From Allofournierella sp. (GTDB taxonomy: Bacteria > Bacillota > Clostridia > Oscillospirales > Ruminococcaceae): 64,000 nucleotides of DNA. The notes below the pieces were generated by a model. It made no database searches. It was not told the DNA's origin and saw only the letters and a program-made list of their open reading frames with translations. This document shows positions 6,824 to 19,837 of this stretch, piece by piece (the first letter of the stretch is position 1; the number at the start of each line of letters is the position of its first letter). Location of the stretch: the NCBI GenBank assembly GCA_020025635.1, contig JAHHRU010000004.1, positions 1 through 64,000 of the forward strand. Direction: 5' to 3'. The translations under genes and the position numbers were made by a program.

Positions 6824-8026
6824 TTACTCGTAGATCTTGGAAACAACGCCGGAACCAACGGTGCGGCCACCCTCACGGATAGCGAAACGCAGGCCCTCGT
6901 CCATAGCGATCGGGGTGATCAGCTCAACGTCCATGGTGACGTTATCGCCAGGCATGCACATCTCGGTGCCCTCGGGCAGAGTGATGACGCCGGTAACGTC
7001 GGTGGTACGGAAGTAGAACTGAGGACGATAGTTGTTGAAGAACGGAGTGTGACGGCCGCCTTCTTCCTTCTTCAGGACGTAAACCTGACCCTGGAACTTG
7101 GTGTGGGGGTGAATGGTACCGGGCTTGGACAGAACCTGGCCACGCTCGATATCGGTACGCTGAATACCACGCAGCAGAGCGCCGATGTTATCGCCAGCCT
7201 CAGCCATATCCAGCAGCTTGCGGAACATCTCCAGACCGGTAACGGTGGTCTTGGTCTTCTCGTCCTTCAGGCCAACGATCTCAACTTCTTCGCCAACCTT
7301 GATGGTGCCGCGCTCAACACGACCGGTAGCAACAGTACCACGGCCAGTGATGGTGAACACGTCCTCAACGGGCATCAGGAAGGGCAGGTCAGCCTTACGG
7401 TCAGGAGTGGGAATGTAGCTGTCAACTGCATCCATGAGCTCCAGGATGGGAGCGTAAACGGGATCGTTGATATCAGTAGAGGTGCTCTCCAGAACCTGCA
7501 GAGCGGAACCCTTGATGATGGGGGTGTCGTCGCCGGGGAAGTCGTACTCGCTCAGCAGATCACGGATCTCCATCTCAACCAGATCCAGCAGCTCGGGGTC
7601 GTCAACCTGGTCAACCTTGTTCATGAAAACAACGATGTAGGGAACGCCAACCTGACGAGACAGCAGGATGTGCTCGCGGGTCTGGGGCATCGGGCCGTCA
7701 GCAGAAGAAACAACCAGGATAGCGCCGTCCATCTGAGCAGCACCGGTGATCATGTTCTTAACGTAGTCAGCATGGCCCGGGCAGTCAACGTGAGCATAGT
7801 GACGAGTAGCGGTCTGATACTCAACGTGAGAGGTGTTGATGGTGATGCCGCGCTCGCGCTCCTCGGGAGCCTTATCGATGTTGGCATAGTCGGTAAAGTC
7901 TGCGCCGCCGTTCATGGACAGAACCTTGGTGATAGCAGCGGTCAGAGTGGTCTTGCCGTGGTCAACGTGGCCGATGGTGCCGATGTTGATATGCGGCTTG
8001 CTACGCTCAAATTTAGCTTTTGCCAT
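6824..8026 (-). CDS. tuf: Elongation factor Tu
   Basis: A 400-residue translational GTPase that delivers aminoacyl-tRNA to the ribosome. G1 is GHVDHGKTT (18-26), G2 has the RGITINTSHVEY stretch, G3 is DCPGHADYVKN, G4 is MNKVDQ, and domains 2 and 3 follow with the usual TGRGTVATGRVERG and C-terminal GRTVGSGVVSKI. It has the normal length and follows fusA, giving the classic str order. Besides readthrough from fusA it has a strong promoter of its own in the 116-base gap and an excellent AAGGAGGA ribosome-binding site, consistent with high expression. Confidence 0.99.
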   Translation of the reverse strand: MAKAKFERSKPHINIGTIGHVDHGKTTLTAAITKVLSMNGGADFTDYANIDKAPEERERGITINTSHVEYQTATRHYAHVDCPGHADYVKNMITGAAQMDGAILVVSSADGPMPQTREHILLSRQVGVPYIVVFMNKVDQVDDPELLDLVEMEIRDLLSEYDFPGDDTPIIKGSALQVLESTSTDINDPVYAPILELMDAVDSYIPTPDRKADLPFLMPVEDVFTITGRGTVATGRVERGTIKVGEEVEIVGLKDEKTKTTVTGLEMFRKLLDMAEAGDNIGALLRGIQRTDIERGQVLSKPGTIHPHTKFQGQVYVLKKEEGGRHTPFFNNYRPQFYFRTTDVTGVITLPEGTEMCMPGDNVTMDVELITPIAMDEGLRFAIREGGRTVGSGVVSKIYE

Positions 8027-8070
8027 TTTAATAGTCCTCCTTTTGTTAAAACCATTGTTTCTTTATGGTT

Positions 8071-8099
8071 ATAATACTAGAAGATGCGTTAAAAATCAA
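8071..8099 (-). promoter_or_regulatory. Sigma-A promoter of tuf
   Basis: Minus-strand TTGATT, 17-base spacer, TATTAT, located in the fusA-tuf gap about 45 bases before the tuf start codon. Confidence 0.8.
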
Positions 8100-8142
8100 G
8101 AGATTTTTAACATTTGGATATATTGGCGGTCACAAGAAGGAA

Positions 8143-10263
8143 TTAGTCCTTCTTGCGGCCGGCCATGATACCTTCAGCAATGCTCTTGGGAACCTCTTCG
8201 TAGTGGCTGGGCTCCATCGAATACTGGCCGCGACCCTGGGTCTTGGAACGCAGGTCGGTGGAGTAACCAAACATGTTGGACAGAGGAACGAAAGCATTGA
8301 TCTGCTGAGAACCAGACAGAGCTTCCATGCCCTGGATCTGGCCGCGACGAGAGTTCAGGTCGCCGATAACGTCGCCCATGTACTCGTCGGGAACGATGAC
8401 GGCAACCTTCATCATGGGCTCCATGATAGCGGGGTCTGCCTTAGCCATAGCATCCTTGAAAGCCATAGAACCGGCGATCTTAAATGCCATTTCAGAGGAG
8501 TCGACCTCGTGGTAGGAACCGCCCTTCAGGGTGACCTTCACGTCCTCAACAGGATAGCCTGCCAGGATACCGGACTTCATAGCGCCCTGGATACCCTGAT
8601 CGATAGGAGCGATGAACTCCTTCGGAACATCACCGCCGACAACAGCGTTGATGAACTCGTAGCCCTTGCCGGGCTCGTTGGGCTCGATGTCGATGATGCA
8701 GTGACCGTACTGGCCCTTACCACCAGACTGACGAGCATACTTGGTGTTGGAAGAAGCAGCGCGGCGGATGCACTCACGGTAAGCAACCTGAGGTGCGCCA
8801 ACGTTTGCCTCCACCTTGAACTCACGCAGCAGACGGTCAACGATGATTTCCAGGTGCAGCTCGCCCATGCCGGCGATGATGGTCTGACCGGTTTCCTCGT
8901 CGGTCCAGGTGCGGAAGGTGGGATCTTCTTCAGCCAGCTTGTTCAGCGCAATACCCATCTTCTCCTGACCAGCCTTGGTCTTGGGCTCGATGGCAACGCG
9001 GATAACAGGCTCGGGGAACTCCATGCTCTCCAGAACAACAGGGTTCTTGGGATCGCACAGGGTATCACCGGTGGTGGTGTTCTTCAGGCCAACAGCGGCA
9101 GCGATATCGCCGGCGTAAACAACGTCGATATCCTGACGATGGTTTGCGTGCATCTGCAGGATGCGGCCCAAACGCTCGTTGTTGTCCTTAACAGAGTTGT
9201 AAACGGTGCTGCCAGCCTCAACAGTGCCGGAATAGACACGGAAGAAGCACAGCTTACCAACAAACGGGTCAGTAGCGATCTTGAAAGCCAGGGCAGCGAA
9301 GGGAGCGCTGTCGTCAGAAGGACGGCTGGTCTCTTCACCGGTCCGGGGATCAACACCCTTGATGTCCTCGATGTCGGTAGGAGCGGGCATGTAGTCTACG
9401 ATGGCATCCAGCAGCTTCTGAACGCCCTTGTTGCGGTAAGAAGTGCCGCAGACAACGGGAACAACGGTGTTGGCCAGGGTCTCGCGGCGCAGAGCAGCCT
9501 TGATCTCGTCCTTGGTCAGCTCTTCGCCGTCCAGGTACTTCATCATCAGCTCTTCATCGCCCTCGGCCACAGCCTCCAGCAGCTCAGCATGATACTGCTC
9601 TGCCAGCTCAACCATATCCTCAGGAATGGGCTCAACGCGAACGTCAACACCCATATCATCGTAGTATACATCGGCCTGCATCTCGATCAGGTCGATGATG
9701 CCCTTGAAATCGGCCTCTTTGCCGATGGGCAGCTGGATGGGCACTGCATTGCACTTCAGACGCTCACGCATCATCTTCACAACGCGGTAGAAATCGGCAC
9801 CCATGATGTCCATCTTGTTGACATAGGCCATACGGGGGACCTTGTACTTATCAGCCTGACGCCAAACGGTTTCAGACTGAGGCTCAACGCCGCCCTTTGC
9901 GCACAGAACAGTAACGGAACCATCGAGAACACGCAGGCTGCGTTCAACTTCAACAGTGAAGTCCACGTGACCCGGGGTGTCGATGATGTTGATCCGATGA
10001 CGGTTCTTCTTTGCAGCAACAGGATCGTTCAGCAGATCCGTGTGGCTCCAATAGCAGGTAGTAGCAGCAGAAGTGATGGTGATACCACGCTCCTGCTCCT
10101 GCTTCATCCAGTCCATGGTAGCTGCACCGTCGTGGGTCTCACCGATCTTGTGGTTAACACCAGTGTAGTACAGAATACGCTCGGTAGTGGTGGTCTTACC
10201 TGCATCGATATGAGCCATGATGCCGATGTTTCGGGTCATTTGCAGAGATACGTCTCTAGCCAT
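8143..10263 (-). CDS. fusA: Elongation factor G
   Basis: A 706-residue translocation GTPase of the ribosome. G1 is AHIDAGKTTTTER, G2 contains RGITITSAATT, G3 is DTPGHVDF, and the G4 NKMD motif lies at about 137-140. Domains II to V follow, including the domain IV Gly-rich loop region and the C-terminal SMEPSHYEEVP end. Length is normal. It lies 27 bases downstream of rpsG in the str operon with a good ribosome-binding site (TTAGGAGG). Translation of ribosomal proteins and this factor is probably coordinated from the promoter upstream of rpsL. Confidence 0.99.
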   Translation of the reverse strand: MARDVSLQMTRNIGIMAHIDAGKTTTTERILYYTGVNHKIGETHDGAATMDWMKQEQERGITITSAATTCYWSHTDLLNDPVAAKKNRHRINIIDTPGHVDFTVEVERSLRVLDGSVTVLCAKGGVEPQSETVWRQADKYKVPRMAYVNKMDIMGADFYRVVKMMRERLKCNAVPIQLPIGKEADFKGIIDLIEMQADVYYDDMGVDVRVEPIPEDMVELAEQYHAELLEAVAEGDEELMMKYLDGEELTKDEIKAALRRETLANTVVPVVCGTSYRNKGVQKLLDAIVDYMPAPTDIEDIKGVDPRTGEETSRPSDDSAPFAALAFKIATDPFVGKLCFFRVYSGTVEAGSTVYNSVKDNNERLGRILQMHANHRQDIDVVYAGDIAAAVGLKNTTTGDTLCDPKNPVVLESMEFPEPVIRVAIEPKTKAGQEKMGIALNKLAEEDPTFRTWTDEETGQTIIAGMGELHLEIIVDRLLREFKVEANVGAPQVAYRECIRRAASSNTKYARQSGGKGQYGHCIIDIEPNEPGKGYEFINAVVGGDVPKEFIAPIDQGIQGAMKSGILAGYPVEDVKVTLKGGSYHEVDSSEMAFKIAGSMAFKDAMAKADPAIMEPMMKVAVIVPDEYMGDVIGDLNSRRGQIQGMEALSGSQQINAFVPLSNMFGYSTDLRSKTQGRGQYSMEPSHYEEVPKSIAEGIMAGRKKD

Positions 10264-10290
10264 GTTAACCTCCTAAAACTTGGAACTGGA

Positions 10291-10761
10291 TCAATAACGA
10301 TAGTGGGCGAAAGCCTTGTTGGCCTCGGCCATCTTGTGGGTATCCTCACGCTTCTTAACAGCGTTACCGGTACCATTCACAGCGTCCATGATCTCGTTGG
10401 CCAGGCGCTCGCACATGGTGCGCTCGTTACGAGTGCGTGCGTAAGCGGTGAGCCAGCGCAGGCCCAGGGTCTCGCGGCGCTCGGGGCGAACCTCCAGGGG
10501 AACCTGGTAGGTGGAACCACCAACACGACGAGCCTTAACCTCCAGGCTGGGCATGATGTTCTCCATAGCCTTTTCGAACATCTCCAGGGGATCGTTACCG
10601 GACTTCTCCTTTACGATTTCGAATGCATCGTAAACGATTTTCTGAGCGACGCCCTTTTTGCCGTCCAGCATAATGCTGTTGATCAGACGAGTGACCATCT
10701 TGGAATTGTAAAGCGGATCGACCAAAACGTCACGCTTTGCGATATTACCTCTTCTAGGCAT
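10291..10761 (-). CDS. rpsG: 30S ribosomal protein S7
   Basis: A 156-residue primary 16S rRNA-binding protein of the small-subunit head, beginning MPRRGNIAKRDVLVDPLYNS. A six-codon upstream ATG extension is rejected because it consists of the ribosome-binding site itself (AAGGGAGGAAAG), giving ideal spacing to the ATG at 10761. The sequence is typical throughout (VGGSTYQVPLEV, RWLTAYARTR, end AFAHYRY). It lies between rpsL and fusA. The 126-base spacer to rpsL holds hairpins that could act in S7-type translational feedback, as known for S7 in other bacteria. Confidence 0.98.
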   Translation of the reverse strand: MPRRGNIAKRDVLVDPLYNSKMVTRLINSIMLDGKKGVAQKIVYDAFEIVKEKSGNDPLEMFEKAMENIMPSLEVKARRVGGSTYQVPLEVRPERRETLGLRWLTAYARTRNERTMCERLANEIMDAVNGTGNAVKKREDTHKMAEANKAFAHYRY

Positions 10762-10887
10762 CTTTCTTCCCTCCTTCACAGAATGATATCATCGGTACTC
10801 GAAAGCATTAAAACTCCCGTCATGCCAACCAGAGGCATCTCTTATATATAAAAGGAAGCCTATGATGGGCAGAACACATTGTTCTAA
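10762..10887 (-). promoter_or_regulatory. Structured rpsL-rpsG intercistronic spacer
   Basis: A 126-base spacer with three palindromic elements on the minus strand: AGAACA-ATG-TGTTCT at 10871-10885, an ATGCC/GGCAT stem around 10813-10835, and the palindrome ATGATATCAT just before the S7 ribosome-binding site. In other bacteria S7 binds this intercistronic region to regulate the operon; that role is inferred here from position and structure. Confidence 0.4.
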
Positions 10888-11313
10888 TTACTTCTTGGCA
10901 CCGGCCTTGGGACGCTTCGCACCGTACTTGGAGCGAGCCTGGTTGCGGTTGGCCACACCCTGAGTATCCAGAGTACCACGGATAATGTGGTAACGGACAC
11001 CGGGAAGGTCCTTAACACGGCCGCCACGGATCATTACGACGCTATGCTCCTGCAGGTTGTGGCCGATACCCGGAATGTAAGAGGTGACCTCGATACCATT
11101 CGTGAGCTTGACACGGGCTACCTTACGCAGAGCAGAGTTAGGCTTTTTGGGGGTCATGGTACGAACAGCAGTGCACACACCGCGCTTTTGCGGGCTGCGA
11201 GCGTTGCTGTAGGACTTGTCCAGAGAGTTGTAAGACTTCTGCAGAGCAGGAGCGGTAGACTTCCGAACGGACACCTCACGACCTTTGCGTACGAGCTGGT
11301 TAAAAGTAGGCAT
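10888..11313 (-). CDS. rpsL: 30S ribosomal protein S12
   Basis: A 141-residue decoding-centre protein. It carries the Firmicutes-type insertion between PAL and SPQKRG, the TPKKPNSALRK loop and the GGRVKDLPGVRYH loop. The lysines altered in streptomycin-resistant mutants (in PKKPNS and GRVKDL) are wild type, and the C-terminal tail is basic. It is the first gene of the str operon behind a near-consensus promoter, with ribosome-binding site GAAAGGAG. Unlike some Firmicutes, no L7Ae-like gene lies between rpoC and rpsL. Confidence 0.99.
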   Translation of the reverse strand: MPTFNQLVRKGREVSVRKSTAPALQKSYNSLDKSYSNARSPQKRGVCTAVRTMTPKKPNSALRKVARVKLTNGIEVTSYIPGIGHNLQEHSVVMIRGGRVKDLPGVRYHIIRGTLDTQGVANRNQARSKYGAKRPKAGAKK

Positions 11314-11340
11314 TGTGTTCTCCTTTCTTCAAATTATTTA

Positions 11341-11365
11341 TGTTAAAACGGCAAGCCGCTTAACA
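11341..11365 (-). promoter_or_regulatory. Hairpin in rpsL 5' leader
   Basis: In the roughly 85-base leader, TGTTAAGCGGC pairs with GCCGTTTTAACA (one G-T/bulge) around a short loop, about 30 bases before the rpsL start. There is no T-tract, so it is not a terminator. It may stabilise the mRNA or bind a ribosomal protein; the function is unknown. Confidence 0.4.
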
Positions 11366-11407
11366 TCAGAATAAGGCATAGCTGCACCCTGGTGGCGCAA
11401 CAATTTT

Positions 11408-11436
11408 ATTTTACACACTCAACTTGTGTATGTCAA
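11408..11436 (-). promoter_or_regulatory. Strong sigma-A promoter of the str operon
   Basis: Minus-strand TTGACA, 17-base spacer, TAAAAT: a consensus -35 and a near-consensus -10. It is about 95 bases before the rpsL ATG, in the 322-base rpoC-rpsL gap. The remainder of that gap holds the rpoC terminator and AT-rich sequence without a gene. Confidence 0.92.
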
Positions 11437-11563
11437 CAGTATTTTCCAAAAAAACTTGGCTAATTCACTGAATTTCTTATTTTGTCCCACTTTGACAGCA
11501 GAATAGGCAAAAGCAGAGGGGCAAATACGCCTTTCGGCCCAGTCTCCCCTGCCCTGCCCTTTC

Positions 11564-11598
11564 AAAAACGATGCCCCCGCAGAACTGCGGGGGCATCG
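11564..11598 (-). terminator. Intrinsic terminator of rpoBC
   Basis: A perfect 13-base stem (CGATGCCCCCGCA / TGCGGGGGCATCG) with a tiny loop, followed on the minus strand by T5. It separates rpoBC from the str operon. Confidence 0.93.
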
Positions 11599-11635
11599 AA
11601 TGAAACGTTTTGGCAGTGAGGATGGGGCTTTCTAT

Positions 11636-15229
<3,594 letters not shown>

Positions 15230-15289
15230 TAAACGAACCCTTCCTTTTTTATTGTTTCGATGGGTGTGGAAATTCGGTTCTGCTCGTTA

Positions 15290-18200
15290 TCAGAACTCGT
15301 CTCCCAGATCAAGGCTGCTTCCAAAGTCGCCTTCGTCCGGAGCGAATACGTCATCGGGGATCTCGAAGTCAGGATCCTGCTCGGCATCCACGTCGCCTTC
15401 CTCGATGCTGTAATCGTTGTTGAGCTCGCTGTCAACCAGCACGTCCTCGCCCATGGGCAGGTCGCGCACGTCGAAGCCGGCTTCTTCATCGTCGAAGTTC
15501 TGCTTCAGGTCTACCTCGTCGCCGTTGGAATCCTGCACACGCACATCCAGGCCCAGGCTCTGCAGCTCTTTGATCAGAACGCGGAAGCTCTCGGGGATGC
15601 CGGGCTTCGGAACATCCTCGCCCTTCACGATGGCCTCGTAGGTCTTGACACGGCCTACCACGTCATCCGACTTGACGGTCAGGATTTCCTGCAGGGTATA
15701 AGCTGCGCCGTAAGCTTCCAGTGCCCAAACTTCCATTTCGCCGAAGCGCTGGCCGCCGAACTGAGCTTTACCGCCCAGAGGCTGCTGGGTAACCAGGCTG
15801 TAAGGACCGGTGGAACGGGCGTGGATCTTATCATCGACCAGGTGATGCAGCTTCAGGTAGTACATATAACCCACGGTAACACGGTTATCGAACTTCTCAC
15901 CGGTGCGGCCGTCGAACACGATGCTCTTGCCGTCCTCATTCAGAGAGATCTTGGAGAAGTCGATCACATGGCCGTTGGTGGGGCTCATGATCTTGTCCAG
16001 TTTAGTGGGATAAGGCTTGATGTTATCGCCGCTGTTCTCCTCACGGGCCTGGTTGAAGGCATCGCGGATGTCCTCTTCGTGGGCACCGTCGAATACGGGG
16101 GTCATGACCTTCCAGCCAAGGGCCTTTGCTGCGTAGCCCAGATGGACTTCCAGCACCTGACCGATGTTCATACGGGAAGGAACGCCCAGGGGGTTCAGCA
16201 CGATATCCAGCGGGGTGCCGTCTTCCAGGAAGGGCATATCCTCCTGAGGCAGGATGCGGGAAACAACACCCTTGTTGCCGTGACGGCCGGCCATCTTATC
16301 GCCCACGCTGATCTTGCGCTTCTGGGCGATGTAGCAGCGAACGACCTCACGCACGCCGGGCTGCAGCTCGTCGGAGTTTTCGGGGGTGAACACCTTCACG
16401 TCCACGATGATGCCGTACTCGCCGTGCGGCACACGCAGGCTGGTATCACGGACTTCACGGGCCTTTTCACCGAAGATGGCCTGCAGCAGGCGCTCTTCAG
16501 CGGTCAGCTCGGTCTCGCCCTTGGGAGTGACCTTACCGACCAGGATGTTGCCGGCAGAAACCTCAGCACCCACACGGATGATGCCGCGCTCGTCCAGATC
16601 TTTCAGCGCATCGTCGCCCACGTTGGGGATATCACGGGTGATCTCCTCAGGTCCGAGCTTGGTTTCACGGGCCTCGATCTCATACTCCTCGATATGGATG
16701 GAGGTGTAAACGTCCTCACGGACGATCTTTTCGTTGATGAGGACCGCGTCCTCGTAGTTGTAGCCTTCCCAGGTCATGAAACCGATCAGGGCGTTCTTGC
16801 CCAGGCTGATCTCGCCGTTGCGGGTGGAAGGACCGTCTGCCAGGACCTGGCCGGCCTTCACGCGCTCACCGCGCTCAACAATGGGGCGCTGGTTGATGCA
16901 GGTGCCCTGGTTGGAGCGCATGAACTTGATCAGCTCATAGTGCTCTTCGTCACCGGCATCGTTGCGGATCCAGATGTTCTCCGCATCCACATTCTCAACA
17001 ACACCGTTGCTCTTGGCCAGGATGCAGACACCGGAGTCGCAGGCTGCCTTGTATTCCATACCGGTAGCCACGATGGGCTGCTGGGTGATCATAAGAGGCA
17101 CGGCCTGACGCTGCATGTTGGAGCCCATCAGTGCACGGTTGGCGTCATCGTTTTCCAGGAAGGGGATCATGGCGGTAGCCACAGAAACAACCATCTTGGG
17201 GCTTACGTCCATGAAATCGACCTTTTCACGCTCGATTTCCAGGATCTCATCACGACGGCGGGCATTGACACGGGTCTTGATGAAGTGGCCGTTCTCGTCC
17301 AGAGGCTCGTTGGCCTGGGCAACCACATACTCATCTTCCACGTCAGCGGTCATATAAACCACTTCGCTGGTCACGGCGCCGGTCTCCTTGTCCACCTTGC
17401 GGTAGGGAGCCTCAACAAAGCCGTACTCGTTGATGCGGGCGAAGGTAGCCAGGTAAGAGATCAGACCGATGTTGGGACCTTCGGGAGTTTCAATGGGGCA
17501 CATACGGCCGTAGTGGCTGTAATGTACGTCACGCACTTCGAAACCGGCACGGTCACGGGACAGACCGCCGGGGCCCAGAGCGGACAGACGGCGCTTGTGG
17601 GTCAGCTCGGCCAGAGGGTTGTTCTGGTCCATGAACTGGCTCAGAGGGCTGGAACCAAAGAATTCCTTGATGGCAGCCACCACAGGGCGGATATTGATCA
17701 GGCTCTGGGGAGTGGCTTCGCTCACGTCCTGGGCCTGCAGGGTCATGCGCTCACGCACAACACGCTCCATACGGGAGAAGCCGATGCGGAACTGGTTCTG
17801 CAGCAGTTCGCCCACACTGCGGATGCGGCGGTTGCCCAGATGGTCGATGTCATCGGTGACACCCACGCCGTAGTCAAAGTCGCACAGGTAGTTGATGGAA
17901 GAGAAGATGTCATCCACCGTCACGGTGCGGCTGATCAGGCTGTCATGGTTCTTGATGAGCAGCTCTTTCTGCTCTTCCACGTCAGAGGTGGTTTCCAGGA
18001 TGGCCTGCATCTGGCTGAAGTTGACCTTCTCATTAATGCCGCACTCGGTGACATCGAAGCTGAAGAAGGGGGCTGCATCGACCGTGCCGTTGGTGATGAC
18101 CTTGATCTCCTTGTTCTCGATGGACAGGTAAACCACATTTACACCGGCAGCCTCAGCAGCTTCGGCAGCTTCACGGCCGATCTTTTCGCCGGCAGTGATG

Positions 18201-19108
18201 AGCAGCTCGCCGGTGAGGGGGGCAACCACGTTGCGGGCGGCCACAAAGCCGGTGATGCGGCGGGCCAGAGCCAGCTTCTTGTTCATCTTATAGCGGCCGA
18301 AACGAGACAGGTCGTAGCGGCGGGGGTCGAAGAACAGGTTGTTCAGGTGGGTCCGTGCGCCTTCCACCGTCGGGGGCTCACCGGGACGCAGCTTTTTGTA
18401 GGTCTCGATCAGGCCTTCCTCCACAGTGGTGGTGGTGTCCTTTTCCAGGCTGGCCAGGATCTTTTCGTTCTCGCCGAAGAATTCCTTGATCTGAGCATCG
18501 CTGCCCATACCCAGTGCACGGATCAGAACAGTGACCGGCAGCTTGCGGTTTTTATCGATGCGCACATAGAACACATCGTTCGAGTCGGTCTCATACTCCA
18601 GCCATGCGCCGCGGTTGGGGTTCATGGTTGCAGTGTACAGTTTCTTACCGGTCTTGTCGTAGCTCTGGCCGTAATACACGCCGGGGCTGCGGACCAGCTG
18701 GCTGACGATGACACGCTCCGCGCCGTTGTTCACAAAGGTACCGGCATCGGTCATCAGGGGGAAGTCACCCATGAAGATCTCCTGGACCTTGATCTCGTTG
18801 GTTGCCTTTTTCAAAAGGCGCGCGGTAACGCGAAGCGGTGCGGCATAGGTCGCATCCCTCTCTTTGCACTCCTTGATGGTGTACTTGGGCTCACCCAGGT
18901 GATAATCGGTGAATTCCAGCGACAGATTGCCGGCGAAGTCCTCGATGGCTCCCACATCGTGGAAAACCTCTTTCAGGCCCTGCTCCAGGAACCATTTGTA
19001 CGAGTTCTTCTGCACCTCGATCAGATTGGGCATGTCGATGACTTCATCGATGCGGGAAAAGCTCATTCGCTGCGTTTTGCCGAGAGTTGCGGGCTTTACC
19101 TTCATCAT
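15290..19108 (-). CDS. rpoB: RNA polymerase subunit beta
   Basis: A 1272-residue RNA polymerase subunit. The rifampicin region is wild type (LSQFMDQNNPLAELTHKRR followed by SALGPGG), so no resistance is predicted from that region. The RDVHYSHYGRMCPIETPEG and GDKMAGRHGNKGV segments are conserved. The C-terminal clamp contact is followed by an acidic tail of about 60 residues (ending SSLDLGDEF), longer than in many relatives. Start ATG at 19108 or the adjacent ATG at 19105; the ribosome-binding site is TAGGAG. It has its own consensus promoter, because the usual rplJL neighbours are absent upstream. Confidence 0.99.
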   Translation of the reverse strand: MMKVKPATLGKTQRMSFSRIDEVIDMPNLIEVQKNSYKWFLEQGLKEVFHDVGAIEDFAGNLSLEFTDYHLGEPKYTIKECKERDATYAAPLRVTARLLKKATNEIKVQEIFMGDFPLMTDAGTFVNNGAERVIVSQLVRSPGVYYGQSYDKTGKKLYTATMNPNRGAWLEYETDSNDVFYVRIDKNRKLPVTVLIRALGMGSDAQIKEFFGENEKILASLEKDTTTTVEEGLIETYKKLRPGEPPTVEGARTHLNNLFFDPRRYDLSRFGRYKMNKKLALARRITGFVAARNVVAPLTGELLITAGEKIGREAAEAAEAAGVNVVYLSIENKEIKVITNGTVDAAPFFSFDVTECGINEKVNFSQMQAILETTSDVEEQKELLIKNHDSLISRTVTVDDIFSSINYLCDFDYGVGVTDDIDHLGNRRIRSVGELLQNQFRIGFSRMERVVRERMTLQAQDVSEATPQSLINIRPVVAAIKEFFGSSPLSQFMDQNNPLAELTHKRRLSALGPGGLSRDRAGFEVRDVHYSHYGRMCPIETPEGPNIGLISYLATFARINEYGFVEAPYRKVDKETGAVTSEVVYMTADVEDEYVVAQANEPLDENGHFIKTRVNARRRDEILEIEREKVDFMDVSPKMVVSVATAMIPFLENDDANRALMGSNMQRQAVPLMITQQPIVATGMEYKAACDSGVCILAKSNGVVENVDAENIWIRNDAGDEEHYELIKFMRSNQGTCINQRPIVERGERVKAGQVLADGPSTRNGEISLGKNALIGFMTWEGYNYEDAVLINEKIVREDVYTSIHIEEYEIEARETKLGPEEITRDIPNVGDDALKDLDERGIIRVGAEVSAGNILVGKVTPKGETELTAEERLLQAIFGEKAREVRDTSLRVPHGEYGIIVDVKVFTPENSDELQPGVREVVRCYIAQKRKISVGDKMAGRHGNKGVVSRILPQEDMPFLEDGTPLDIVLNPLGVPSRMNIGQVLEVHLGYAAKALGWKVMTPVFDGAHEEDIRDAFNQAREENSGDNIKPYPTKLDKIMSPTNGHVIDFSKISLNEDGKSIVFDGRTGEKFDNRVTVGYMYYLKLHHLVDDKIHARSTGPYSLVTQQPLGGKAQFGGQRFGEMEVWALEAYGAAYTLQEILTVKSDDVVGRVKTYEAIVKGEDVPKPGIPESFRVLIKELQSLGLDVRVQDSNGDEVDLKQNFDDEEAGFDVRDLPMGEDVLVDSELNNDYSIEEGDVDAEQDPDFEIPDDVFAPDEGDFGSSLDLGDEF

Positions 19109-19282
19109 AAACAGCGTCCACTCCTATCCTGTTACTTGAACTTTGGGTTGTTTTTTGGATATAACGCACATTGCCAAGCCCTTTGCACTTCTTTGCTTTG
19201 TGCAGTTTTCACAAACTTTCACAAAATATTTGTGCAAAAAGCTCGGTTTTGGGCGTTTTAAGCCATTATGCTATACTACAAC

Positions 19283-19311
19283 AGTATACCCCCCGCAAAC
19301 CCTTGTGTCAA
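19283..19311 (-). promoter_or_regulatory. Sigma-A promoter of rpoBC
   Basis: Minus-strand TTGACA, 17-base spacer, TATACT. The resulting leader of about 170 bases before rpoB is AT-rich and without a gene. Confidence 0.9.
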
Positions 19312-19331
19312 GCCAAATTTCAAGGTTTTTC

Positions 19332-19365
19332 AAAAAAGAATTGCCGGGCATGAAACGCCCGGCAA
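19332..19365 (-). terminator. Intrinsic terminator of the Rrf2 gene
   Basis: Stem TTGCCGGGC / GCCCGGCAA with a 7-base loop, followed on the minus strand by TTCTTTTTT. It lies just after the Rrf2 stop codon and just before the rpoB promoter. Confidence 0.9.
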
Positions 19366-19376
19366 CGTGTTTTCTT

Positions 19377-19802
19377 TTAACTGTTTCCGTGCTCCCTTTT
19401 CAGCAGATCGGCAAAGCTGACTGCCGCCAGCTCCCGGTTCACGATGCCGCTGATCCGGTCAAACTCCCGCTGGAACACACAGCAGCCGGAAGCCCCCCGG
19501 TTGCACCGGCCCGGATCGTCTTCCGTGCAAAGGCAGCGGGACATCACATACGGGCCCTCCACTGCGCTGATCGCATCCAGCAGGCTGATCTTGTCTGCCG
19601 GGCGGCCCAGCTCATAGCCGCCTTTGTTTCCTTTAAAGCTGTTCACCAGCCCTGCCGATGCCAGCTTCCCCATCAGTTTCAGAGCAAACCGCAGCGGAAT
19701 GATCATTTCCTCGCTGATCTCCTTTGCTCCCATCCTTCGCTCATTTTTGGCAAGGCAGTAAAGAACACGCACTGCGTATCCGGATTCCTGTGTGATGTAC
19801 AA
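19377..19802 (-). CDS. Rrf2-family transcriptional regulator
   Basis: A 141-residue winged-helix regulator beginning YITQESGYAVRVLYCLA, matching Rrf2 proteins (IscR, NsrR, CymR). The wing GNKGGYELGRPADKISLLDAI is typical. After it, a Cys-rich loop (RCLCTEDDPGRCNRGASGCC) could bind an Fe-S cluster as in IscR, but the spacing is unusual and this is not established. The start is TTG at 19802: GTG at 19811 would abut the AAAGGAG ribosome-binding site, whereas TTG has a 10-base spacer and gives the family's normal N-terminus. The gene is monocistronic with its own terminator; a palindrome upstream may be its autoregulatory operator. The target genes are unknown. Confidence 0.88.
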   Translation of the reverse strand: MYITQESGYAVRVLYCLAKNERRMGAKEISEEMIIPLRFALKLMGKLASAGLVNSFKGNKGGYELGRPADKISLLDAISAVEGPYVMSRCLCTEDDPGRCNRGASGCCVFQREFDRISGIVNRELAAVSFADLLKREHGNS

Positions 19803-19837
19803 GGCGCACACGCTCCTTTCAAATGCTCGGGTGTATG

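Noticed and set aside
15260..19261. Very long plus-strand open frame opposite rpoB (also opposite rpoC, fusA, der/DUF512 and ftsH)
   Set aside because: These mirror real genes codon for codon, lack ribosome-binding sites and known motifs, and arise from high-GC codon bias.
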